A stretch of 64,000 nt of DNA from Pelomonas paludis (GTDB lineage: Bacteria; Pseudomonadota; Gammaproteobacteria; Burkholderiales; Burkholderiaceae_C). Below are positions 9,875 to 17,018 of this stretch, in pieces; the stretch's first letter is position 1, and the number at the start of each line of letters is the position of its first letter. Location of the stretch: the NCBI RefSeq assembly GCF_039872745.1, contig NZ_JBDPZD010000008.1:1-64000 (forward strand), in the 5' to 3' direction. Under the pieces are notes generated by a model, which made no database searches, was not told the DNA's origin, and saw nothing but the letters and a program-made list of their open reading frames with translations. Position numbers and translations under genes: made by a program.

Positions 9875-10292
9875 GTTTTCCGCTGGTGGCGCGGGTGGGT
9901 TGAAGCAAGGCGTCGGCCGGGGCCTGAGCGGGATTCCTCAGCCGCGCCAATAGCCCGCTCGCAACGGGGTGTCGGGGCTGCGCCCGGCAAGCGTGGAAGA
10001 AGCGTCGAGGAGCGGAGGGCGTTTGGCCCGCGTGCGTACCCGCACGCCTCAAGCTCTGACTTGCCGCATCTTGTTTGAGCGCAGTGAGCAACGCGAACGA
10101 AGCGAGTTATGCGGCGGGCCAAATGCCAGAGCACCGCAGAGCAGCCGCAGGCCGCTTCTGTCGCGCGCCGGGCGCAACCCCGGCAACCCGTTGTCGCACC
10201 AGCCCTCCGCCACCGACACCGCCGCCGACAACCACCCGACGCCCGGGACTACGCCGATACCCACCCGCCCCCCAGCCCCGACAATCGGGGCC
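9875..10292. repeat. Non-coding gap with nested inverted repeats
   Basis: No credible gene lies in these 418 bases. An imperfect inverted repeat spans about 9962-10193. Its outer arms start CAACGGGGTGTCGGGGCTG and end as the near-complement (CCGGGCGCAACCCCGG then CAACCCGTTG), with a second matching block GCGGGCCAAA / TTTGGCCCGC inside. Nested in the centre are CGTGCG-TACC-CGCACG (10031-10046) and GCCGCAT...ATGCGGC (10063-10115), the latter enclosing GAGCGCAGTGAGCAACGCGA. It looks like a dispersed extragenic palindromic element; whether other copies exist cannot be seen here. Confidence 0.6.
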
Positions 10293-11105
10293 ATGACTTT
10301 CATCGAACAACTGCGCGCCGCCCGCGCGCTGAACGACTCGCACCTCTGCGTCGGCCTGGACCCCGATCCCGCCAAGTTTCCCGGCGCCTGGAAGGGTGAC
10401 GCCAGCAAGATCTTCGACTTCTGCGCCGCCATCGTCGACGCCACGCATGACCTGGCCATCGCCTTCAAGCCGCAGATCGCCTACTTCGCCGCGCAGCGCG
10501 CCGAGGACCAGCTTGAGCGCCTGATCCAGCACATCAAGCGCGTCGCGCCCCAGGTGCCTGTGATCCTCGACGCCAAGCGCGGCGACATCGGCGCCACCGC
10601 CGAGCAGTACGCGGTCGAGGCCTTCGAGCGCTACCAGGCCGATGCGGTCACGCTCTCGCCCTTCATGGGTTTTGACAGCGTCGAGCCCTATCTCAAGCAC
10701 GAGGGCAAGGGTGCCATCCTGCTGTGCCGCACCTCCAACAAGGGCGGCGACGACTGGCAGATGCAGCGCCTGGCGGACGTGCCCGGCCAGCCGCGCCTCT
10801 TTGAGCACCTGGCCCACCTGGCGCAGACGCAGTGGAACAAGAACGGCCAGCTCGGCCTCGTCGTCGGCGCCACCTACCCCGAGGAGCTGGCCCGCGTGCG
10901 CGCGCTTGCGCCCGACCTGCCCCTGCTGGTGCCTGGTGTTGGCGCCCAGGGTGGCGACGCGGCGGCCACCGTCAAGGCGGCGGGCACGGCCGCGCCGCTG
11001 ATGGTCAATTCCTCGCGCGCCATCCTCTACGCCGACAACGGCCCCGGCTTCGCCGCCGCCGCGAGGCGGGTGGCGCAAGCCACGCGCGACGCCCTGCGGG
11101 GCTGA
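10293..11105 (+). CDS. pyrF: Orotidine 5'-phosphate decarboxylase
   Basis: 270 residues. It catalyses the last step of UMP synthesis (OMP to UMP plus CO2). The length and the catalytic segment ILDAKRGDIGATAEQY identify the type 2 PyrF form usual in betaproteobacteria. LCVGLDPDPAKFP near the start and VVGATYPEEL further on fit the family. The ATG at 10293 begins MTFIEQLRAA; the reading frame is open far upstream, but that part lies in the repeat-bearing gap. The next gene, a sensor kinase, starts 12 bases after the stop. Confidence 0.96.
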   Translation: MTFIEQLRAARALNDSHLCVGLDPDPAKFPGAWKGDASKIFDFCAAIVDATHDLAIAFKPQIAYFAAQRAEDQLERLIQHIKRVAPQVPVILDAKRGDIGATAEQYAVEAFERYQADAVTLSPFMGFDSVEPYLKHEGKGAILLCRTSNKGGDDWQMQRLADVPGQPRLFEHLAHLAQTQWNKNGQLGLVVGATYPEELARVRALAPDLPLLVPGVGAQGGDAAATVKAAGTAAPLMVNSSRAILYADNGPGFAAAARRVAQATRDALRG

Positions 11106-11117
11106 CGCCTACCCACC

Positions 11118-14100
11118 ATGACCACCCTGGCCGACCCCATCTCCACCCTGATCGGCCAGGGCTCGCCAGCGCCGGAGGCCGACCCGCTGGCCCGCATCAC
11201 TCAGGGCCGCGCGCTGGCCGTGTTCCTGGCGGGCTGTGTCGGTGTCTTCGCGCTGCTGACCGGCCTGCTGGCGCTGGACCGCCAGCCGGGTGAGCCCTGG
11301 GGCGGCTGGCTACCGCCACTGCTGGCCGGCCTGATCGCACTGGGTGCCCTGCTGGCGCTGGCCCAGCCCAGCCGTGTGCTGCGGAGCCGGGCCCCGTGGC
11401 TCACCGTCGCGCTGCTGGTGCTGATGATGATGCTGCCCGTCGTCGTCAGCGGCTCGCGCCACCTCGGCCTGCGCGGCAGCCACCTGGCACTGATGAGCCT
11501 GGTGGTGGCCTTCACCACCGGCATGCTGGGGCGGCGTACCGGGCTGGTGTTTGCGCTCGGCGGCACGCTGGCGCTGCTGGGGCTGTCGGTCGTCGAGCGC
11601 CTTTCGGGCTGGACGCCCTCCACCGGCACCGGCGAGAGCCTCGGTGTGCGCCTCGTCATTCACCTGTGCATGCTGGGCCTGGGCCTGATCGTTGGGCTGG
11701 GGCTGCACCGCATCCTGCGCAAGGCCCTGGCCGACGGGCATGAGCGCATGGCCCAGTTCCAGGGCCTCTTGCAGATGGCGGTGGACTGGTACTGGGAGAT
11801 GGACCAGCACTTCCGCTTCACCCACATCGTCGAGATGACGGCCGGCATCAGCGGCCTGGGGGGCAGCGAGCGCATCGGCCGCACACCCTGGCAGATCGAC
11901 ATCGGCCTTTCCGATGAAGACCTCGACGCCCACCGCGCCGACCTGGAGTCGCACCGTCCTTTCCGCGGCCTGCTGGCGCGCCGCAGCGACGAAGCCGGCC
12001 AGCCGCGCTGGGTCTCGATCAGCGGCGAGCCGCGCTTTGATGCGCAGGGCAACTTCCGCGGCTACTGGGGCACCGGGCGCGACGTAACCCGCGAGGTGGC
12101 GGCCGAGCAGTCGGTGCAAGCCACCGAGGCGCGCTACCGCGAGCTGTTCCGCCGCAGCCCCTCGCCCCTGGTCGTGCACCGCTGGGGCCGCGTGCTCGAT
12201 GCCAACCCCGCCGCCATGGCCATGTTTGGCTACACCCAGCGCTCGGGCATGGAGGGGCAGGACCTCTTCAGCCACTACGAGCCCGGCGACGACGAAACCG
12301 CCCGCCGCCAGGCCGATCGCCTGGAGAGCCAGCCCCCCGGCGCCATGCAGCCCATGCAGGAGTTCCGCCTGCTCACGCTGTCGCGCCGGCGCCGGCTGGT
12401 GCAGGCCACCAGCGTGCGCGTCGAGGTCGCATCCGGGCCGGCCACGCTCACCTTCTTCACCGACCAGACCGAGGCCGCGCGCGCCCAAGAGGCGCTGCGC
12501 CGCTCCGAGGGCCTGCTGTCTCACCTCTTCGAGACCAGCCCCGACCCCATCACCCTGACCGAGCTGGACAGCGGCCGCTACACCCTCGTCAACAAGGCCT
12601 TCGAGGACTTCAGCGGCTACACGGCCAGCGAGATCGTCGGGCGCACCGCGCTCGACATCGGCATCTGGCACAACCCTGCCGAGCGTGACGCCCTGATGGC
12701 CGAGCTGCGCGCTGCCGGCCATGTGCGCAGCCGGGCCGTCATCTTCAAGCGCAAGTCCGGCGAGCTGATGACCATGCAGATCTCGCTCGCCCCCTTCACC
12801 ATGGACGGCACGCATTACCTGGTGCTGTTCGCGCGCGACGTCACGCAGAACGAGCTGGACCGCCTCGTCCACGCCGCCGTGCTGGAGAACGCCTCCGTCG
12901 CCATCAGCCTCACACGCGAGCATCAGTTCCGCCTCGCCAACCCGCACGCCGAGCGCATGTTCGGCTGGCCGGCCGGCACGCTCATCGGCCAGCACTCCAG
13001 CGTCGTCTGGCCCAGCCTCGATGCCTGGAAGGCCTCCACCACCGTCATCGGCCCCCAGCTCAAGGCCGGCGAGCTGGTGGACGCCGAGTTCGAGATGCGC
13101 CGCCGTGACGGCTCCACCTTCCTGGCCCGGCTGATGGCCCGCGCGCTGGACCCCAACCACGCCAGCCGTGGCGGCACCATCTGGATCATGGAGGACATCA
13201 CCGAGCGCCGCCGCACCGAGCAAGCCCTCGCTCAGGCCAAAGACGACGCCCAGGCCGCCAGCCGCGCCAAGAGCGCCTTCCTGGCCAACACCAGCCACGA
13301 GATCCGCACCCCGCTCAACGGCCTGCTCGGTCTGGGGCGCCTGGCCCAGCGCGCCGACATCGCCGAGCCCCAGCGCCGCGAGTACCTCGACCAGATGGTC
13401 GCCAGCGCCGAGAGCCTCTCGGGCCTCATCTCCGACATCCTCGACCTGTCCAAGATCGAGGCCGGCCGCCTCACGCTGGAGTCCCAGCCCTTCTCGCTGC
13501 GCGAGCTGCTCGCCGCCATGCAGACGGCCTACCTCCCGCTGGCGCAAAACCGCAGCCTGCTGCTGGAGCTGCGGGTCGACGAGGACGTGCCCGCCTGGGT
13601 CTTTGGCGACCCACTGCGCACCCGCCAGATCCTGGCCAACTTCCTCAGCAACGCCCTCAAGTTCACGCACGAGGGCTGCATCCGCCTCCGCGCCGAACGC
13701 CTGCCGCAGCGTGGCGAAACCGAATACCTGCGCATCAGCGTGCAGGACACCGGCCCAGGCATCCCCGCCGAGCAGCATGCCCGGCTCTTCCAGCCCTTCA
13801 CCCAGCTCGACGAGTCCATCACCCGCCGCTACGGTGGCACCGGGCTGGGCTTGTCCATCTGCCGCGAGCTGGCCCAGCTGATGGGCGGCGACGTCGGCCT
13901 CAGCAGCAACGCCGGTGAAGGCGCCACCTTCTGGGCCGACCTGCCCTTCCCCACCGCGCCCAGCCCCTCACTCGCCCCCCCGCGAGACCGCGCCGACGAC
14001 GACATCCTCAAGGGCCGCCGCGTGCTCATGGTCGAGGACCACGCCGTCAACATGCTGATCGCCGCCGCGCAGCTGGAGCAATGGGGGCTGGAAGTGGCCC

Positions 14101-14411
14101 AGGCCAGCGACGGCGCCCAGGCCATCGAGGCCGTGCGCGCCGCCGCCAGCACCGGCCGCCCCTTCGACATCATCCTGATGGACGTGCACATGCCCGTCAT
14201 GGGTGGCCATGAGGCCACGCGCGAGCTGCGGCGCGACTTCCCCGCCGCGCAACTGCCCATCATTGCCCTCACCGCCGCCGCCCTCGTCTCCGAGCGCGAC
14301 GATGCCCTCGCCGCCGGCATGAACGACTTCCTCACCAAGCCGCTCGACCCGCCCAAGCTGCGCCAATCCCTGCTGCGCCTGCTCAGCCCCACGGAAGCAC
14401 CCACGCCATGA
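11118..14411 (+). CDS. Membrane hybrid histidine kinase with multiple PAS domains and a receiver
   Basis: 1097 residues. About six membrane segments occupy residues 35-200. Four PAS-like domains follow at about 215-335, 345-455, 460-580 and 590-710. The HisKA domain has its phospho-acceptor at H727 in NTSHEIRTPLNG. The HATPase domain has an N-box (NFLSNALKF) and G-boxes (DTGPGI, GGTGLGLSI), and a C-terminal receiver has its acceptor D1022 in ILMDVHMP. All catalytic residues are present. There is no separate Hpt in this operon; the nearest in this window is at 35.0-35.7 kb. The stop overlaps the start of the transporter gene by four bases (ATGA), implying translational coupling. The signal is unknown. 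Confidence 0.9.
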   Translation: MTTLADPISTLIGQGSPAPEADPLARITQGRALAVFLAGCVGVFALLTGLLALDRQPGEPWGGWLPPLLAGLIALGALLALAQPSRVLRSRAPWLTVALLVLMMMLPVVVSGSRHLGLRGSHLALMSLVVAFTTGMLGRRTGLVFALGGTLALLGLSVVERLSGWTPSTGTGESLGVRLVIHLCMLGLGLIVGLGLHRILRKALADGHERMAQFQGLLQMAVDWYWEMDQHFRFTHIVEMTAGISGLGGSERIGRTPWQIDIGLSDEDLDAHRADLESHRPFRGLLARRSDEAGQPRWVSISGEPRFDAQGNFRGYWGTGRDVTREVAAEQSVQATEARYRELFRRSPSPLVVHRWGRVLDANPAAMAMFGYTQRSGMEGQDLFSHYEPGDDETARRQADRLESQPPGAMQPMQEFRLLTLSRRRRLVQATSVRVEVASGPATLTFFTDQTEAARAQEALRRSEGLLSHLFETSPDPITLTELDSGRYTLVNKAFEDFSGYTASEIVGRTALDIGIWHNPAERDALMAELRAAGHVRSRAVIFKRKSGELMTMQISLAPFTMDGTHYLVLFARDVTQNELDRLVHAAVLENASVAISLTREHQFRLANPHAERMFGWPAGTLIGQHSSVVWPSLDAWKASTTVIGPQLKAGELVDAEFEMRRRDGSTFLARLMARALDPNHASRGGTIWIMEDITERRRTEQALAQAKDDAQAASRAKSAFLANTSHEIRTPLNGLLGLGRLAQRADIAEPQRREYLDQMVASAESLSGLISDILDLSKIEAGRLTLESQPFSLRELLAAMQTAYLPLAQNRSLLLELRVDEDVPAWVFGDPLRTRQILANFLSNALKFTHEGCIRLRAERLPQRGETEYLRISVQDTGPGIPAEQHARLFQPFTQLDESITRRYGGTGLGLSICRELAQLMGGDVGLSSNAGEGATFWADLPFPTAPSPSLAPPRDRADDDILKGRRVLMVEDHAVNMLIAAAQLEQWGLEVAQASDGAQAIEAVRAAASTGRPFDIILMDVHMPVMGGHEATRELRRDFPAAQLPIIALTAAALVSERDDALAAGMNDFLTKPLDPPKLRQSLLRLLSPTEAPTP

Positions 14412-15124
14412 GTACCACCCCCGCGCAAAAGACCTACCGCTACTACGACCTGATCATGGCGGCCTTCGTCTGCGTGCTGCTGTGCTCCAACCTCATCGGC
14501 CCGGCCAAGGCCGCGCAGCTCAACCTGCCGGTGCTCGGCACCGTCACCTTCGGGGCCGACCTGTTCTTCTTCCCCATCAGCTACATCTTTGGCGACATCC
14601 TCACCGAGGTCTACGGCTACGGGCGTGACCGCCGCGTGGTCTGGGCCGGCTTCGGGGCACTCGCCTTCGCCGCCTTCATGGCCTTCGTCGTCGTGCACCT
14701 GCCGCCGGCCGACAACGCCTTCATGGCCGAGTACCAGCAGCACGTCGAAGCCGTCTTCGGCAACACCTGGCGCATCGTGGCCGGCAGCATGATCGCCTTC
14801 GCCGCCGGCAGCTTTGCCAACAGCTTCGTGCTGGCCAAGATGAAGGTCGCCATGCAAGGCCGCCACCTCTGGGCCCGCGTCATTGGCTCCACCATCATCG
14901 GCCAGGCCGTGGACACCAGCCTCTTCCTCACCATCGCCTTCTGGGGCATCTGGCCGCACGAGCAACTCATGGCCGTGCTCGTCGCCCAGTACCTGTTCAA
15001 GACGCTGTGGGAAGCCGTGATGTACCCCGTCACCGCCAAGGTCGTCGGCTTCCTGAAGCGCATCGAGAACGAGGACTACTACGACCGGGGGACGGACTTC
15101 AATCCGTTCAAGGTGAGGGTGTGA
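14408..15124 (+). CDS. VUT-family queuosine precursor transporter (YhhQ-like)
   Basis: 238 residues, about six membrane spans. The segments RYYDLIMAAFVCVLLCSNLIGPAK, FPISYIFGDILTEVYGYGRDRRVVW and VIGSTIIGQAVDTSLFLTIAFWG are characteristic of the VUT/YhhQ family, which imports queuine-pathway precursors such as preQ0 and preQ1 for tRNA modification. The start overlaps the stop of the hybrid kinase (ATGA). Why a kinase and this transporter are coupled is unclear. Confidence 0.88.
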   Translation: MSTTPAQKTYRYYDLIMAAFVCVLLCSNLIGPAKAAQLNLPVLGTVTFGADLFFFPISYIFGDILTEVYGYGRDRRVVWAGFGALAFAAFMAFVVVHLPPADNAFMAEYQQHVEAVFGNTWRIVAGSMIAFAAGSFANSFVLAKMKVAMQGRHLWARVIGSTIIGQAVDTSLFLTIAFWGIWPHEQLMAVLVAQYLFKTLWEAVMYPVTAKVVGFLKRIENEDYYDRGTDFNPFKVRV

Positions 15125-15425
15125 GCTAGATCCCGAGCCCCGGGGGCCCGTCACCGCCAATGGCAGCGCCCCGGTATCGGGCTCATTTCCTTCGGCATCG
15201 CTCGTCAGACATGCGCACATCCAGGGTTCACCGTCTCGGTAGGCACCTCACACCGCCGCAGGAAAAGCGCTACTCACACGCCTGTCGCTGGTCGCGCGGT
15301 TGGGCTCGCGGCTCTGCGGTCGCCTCACGCCTATGGGGTTTGCTAGCAGAGGCAAAGCGCCGCTGCACTCGGTGGGTATCAGCGCAGCCAATGTGACGAA
15401 GGAAGCGAGGGGCCGGTATGCGCAG
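15125..15425. other. Intergenic stretch before the HEPN-like gene
   Basis: About 300 bases with no convincing gene. A short hairpin TTTGC...GCAAA occurs around 15341-15359, and three similar GTGAG-containing 9-10-mers occur, but no terminator, attachment site or transposon end is clear. Base composition falls from here into the following genes compared with the flanking core genes. Confidence 0.35.
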
Positions 15426-15944
15426 ATGCTGTGCGGATCGTTAACATCGCCCGGCAATACGTTCGGCCTCACAAACACACAGCAGCTGCGCTTGATTCCG
15501 CCCCCACTCATCGACTGGGCCGTTTGGGCAAATCTTGATCGCTATCGAGATACCGAGTTGATTCTGCTGAAGGGTCACCTGCTACTCGAAGTCATGCTTT
15601 CAGAGAGCCTGCGTGCACGTCTGTCGCGCACCGAGACACAGATCAGGAAACTTTCCTTCCGCGAGAAACTCAAAGCACTTGCCCCCTTGACTGAGACAGA
15701 CCAAGCTCTGGCCAAAGCATTGAAGTTCTTGGAGCAGCTGAATTGGCTGCGCAACAAGCTTGCTCACGAGCCTTTCCCAGGAATCCGAACCGAACTTGCT
15801 ACCTGGTCCGATCAAGTCCTGAGTGTCTTCGCGACTCGCAAGCACCAGCGGTACACGCCCAGAACCAGAATCACGCAAGCGATCTCGGCGCTTGCAAAGA
15901 GTGTGTATGAATCTGCGCACAGCGCGGCACAACTCAAACGTTGA
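15426..15944 (+). CDS. HEPN-like protein (R-x4-H motif), function unassigned
   Basis: 172 residues from the chosen ATG. In-frame ATGs at 15300 and 15333 would give up to 214 residues, so the start is uncertain. It appears all-helical. The stretch WLRNKLAHEPF contains the R-x4-H motif of HEPN domains, which in many RNase toxins and defence proteins is the catalytic site. No MNT-type nucleotidyltransferase partner is adjacent. GC content is visibly lower than in neighbouring genes, suggesting acquisition by transfer. It may be a small HEPN RNase or a non-catalytic helical protein; I cannot decide. Confidence 0.6.
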   Translation: MLCGSLTSPGNTFGLTNTQQLRLIPPPLIDWAVWANLDRYRDTELILLKGHLLLEVMLSESLRARLSRTETQIRKLSFREKLKALAPLTETDQALAKALKFLEQLNWLRNKLAHEPFPGIRTELATWSDQVLSVFATRKHQRYTPRTRITQAISALAKSVYESAHSAAQLKR

Positions 15945-15985
15945 GCAGCGCTAGCGCGCGTTCGCACGCAAAGGGCATCTGATCA

Positions 15986-16381
15986 ATGCGTCGCCAAACT
16001 TCCTACAACCCCGAATGCCCTCCAGACCCAGCCGCTTGGCTCGCGGAGCGAGAGCAGGAGCGGAGTCGGGTGGTCTCAACGTTTCACATGGTCCATCGAC
16101 TGAAGTCGGGCAATGCCAAGGCTCACGCGGCGATGCATGTGATCGTCGAGAACCAGATCGCTTCGGTCTTTGGCCCAACGGTCCGTGCCATGGCGCGCCT
16201 TCAGGGCCAAGGCCTGTCGCGGCACGACGCCATTCACGCGATTGGTTCGGTCGTGGCTGAGTTCATGTTCATGGCGCTACGCCAACCGCAGGACACCGAC
16301 GTCGGGAGCCTGCAGGCTCACGTCAATGCGGCGATCGAGCGACTGGATGCAGAAGCCTGGCGCAAGTCGTACGGCGCATAA
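15986..16381 (+). CDS. Conserved protein of unknown function, DUF1841-like pattern
   Basis: 131 residues, soluble. The core reads AHAAMHVIVENQIA followed after a short spacing by SRHDAIHAIGSVVAEFMF. The histidine-rich arrangement recalls the DUF1841 family, but the assignment is by memory of the pattern only. An AAGGG lies about 10 bases upstream of the ATG. It follows the HEPN-like gene by 41 bases on the same strand and may be co-transcribed with it. No function can be given. Confidence 0.6.
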   Translation: MRRQTSYNPECPPDPAAWLAEREQERSRVVSTFHMVHRLKSGNAKAHAAMHVIVENQIASVFGPTVRAMARLQGQGLSRHDAIHAIGSVVAEFMFMALRQPQDTDVGSLQAHVNAAIERLDAEAWRKSYGA

Positions 16382-16488
16382 GACCTGTTGAGTAGACGTT
16401 GAGCGAGAGGCTGGGCGGCGGTTGAGCGTGCTGCTGCCATCCATCGAGCCGTGCCTCTGAACAAGGCCTGCGGCGCTACCATTCGCTC

Positions 16489-16719
16489 ATGCGTGCACAA
16501 CTGGCCGACGAGCTGATCCACCTGAGCCCTGCTGAAAAGCGCGAGCTGGGTGAAGCGCTGATCGCCAGCGCCGAGGCCGAAGCCGATGGCCCGCGCCAGC
16601 TCTCGGACACACAGCGCACCGAGCTGCGCGCGCGGCTCGCTCACCACCGTGCAGACCCCAGCGAGCCTGGAGTCAGCCTGCAAGAACTGAAGATCAGGTT
16701 GCTCGGCGCGCGCGCATGA
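16489..16719 (+). CDS. Antitoxin, addiction-module component (RelB-like)
   Basis: 76 residues. The sequence LIHLSPAEKRELGEALIAS followed by a charged linker and GVSLQELKIRLLG fits the short 'putative addiction module component' antitoxin family that pairs with ParE/RelE toxins. Its stop overlaps the toxin start (ATGA), the usual order of antitoxin before toxin. Such antitoxins bind and block the toxin and normally repress their own promoter. Confidence 0.8.
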   Translation: MRAQLADELIHLSPAEKRELGEALIASAEAEADGPRQLSDTQRTELRARLAHHRADPSEPGVSLQELKIRLLGARA

Positions 16720-17018
16720 GTTTCCGCTTGGTGTTCAAGCCTCGGGCGGCGGCAGAGCTTGCCGAGGCCTTCGCCTGGTACGACCAGCCGACCATCCGTC
16801 AGGGTGAAGCCTTCTTCGCTGAACTGGAACGCGTCGAGCGCTTCATCCGGCTCAACCCACTGCTCTACCCCGAGGTGGATCCGGCCATCCACCGGGCCAA
16901 CCTTCGCCTCTTTCCCTACTCGCTGTTCTACGTGGTGGATGGCGAGGTCATCAGCGTGCTGTCCTGCTTCCATCAGCATCGCGACCCCGACGCGCAGCCG
17001 CGCAGCGACGAACCCTAG
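16716..17018 (+). CDS. Type II toxin of the RelE/ParE superfamily
   Basis: 100 residues. The fold pattern is typical: FKPRAAAELAEAFAWYDQ at the N-terminus (helical hairpin), then LRLFPYSLFYVVDGEVISVLSCFHQHRDP (beta sheet with the conserved R-x-P-Y and the final H-x-x-R-D-P). It is coupled to the antitoxin by a 4-base overlap. Whether it acts on gyrase (ParE-like) or ribosome-bound mRNA (RelE-like) cannot be told. Its 3' end overlaps by four bases the convergent molybdenum hydroxylase gene. Confidence 0.85.
   Translation: MSFRLVFKPRAAAELAEAFAWYDQPTIRQGEAFFAELERVERFIRLNPLLYPEVDPAIHRANLRLFPYSLFYVVDGEVISVLSCFHQHRDPDAQPRSDEP

Noticed and set aside
11310..13778. 822-codon minus-strand frame
   Set aside because: Shadow of the hybrid kinase gene; Gly/Ala/His-rich composition without any recognisable motif.
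15125..15425. Integron attC site or phage attachment site at the accessory patch
   Set aside because: No core-site pair (GTTRRRY / RYYYAAC) and no integrase gene or flanking direct repeats were seen.
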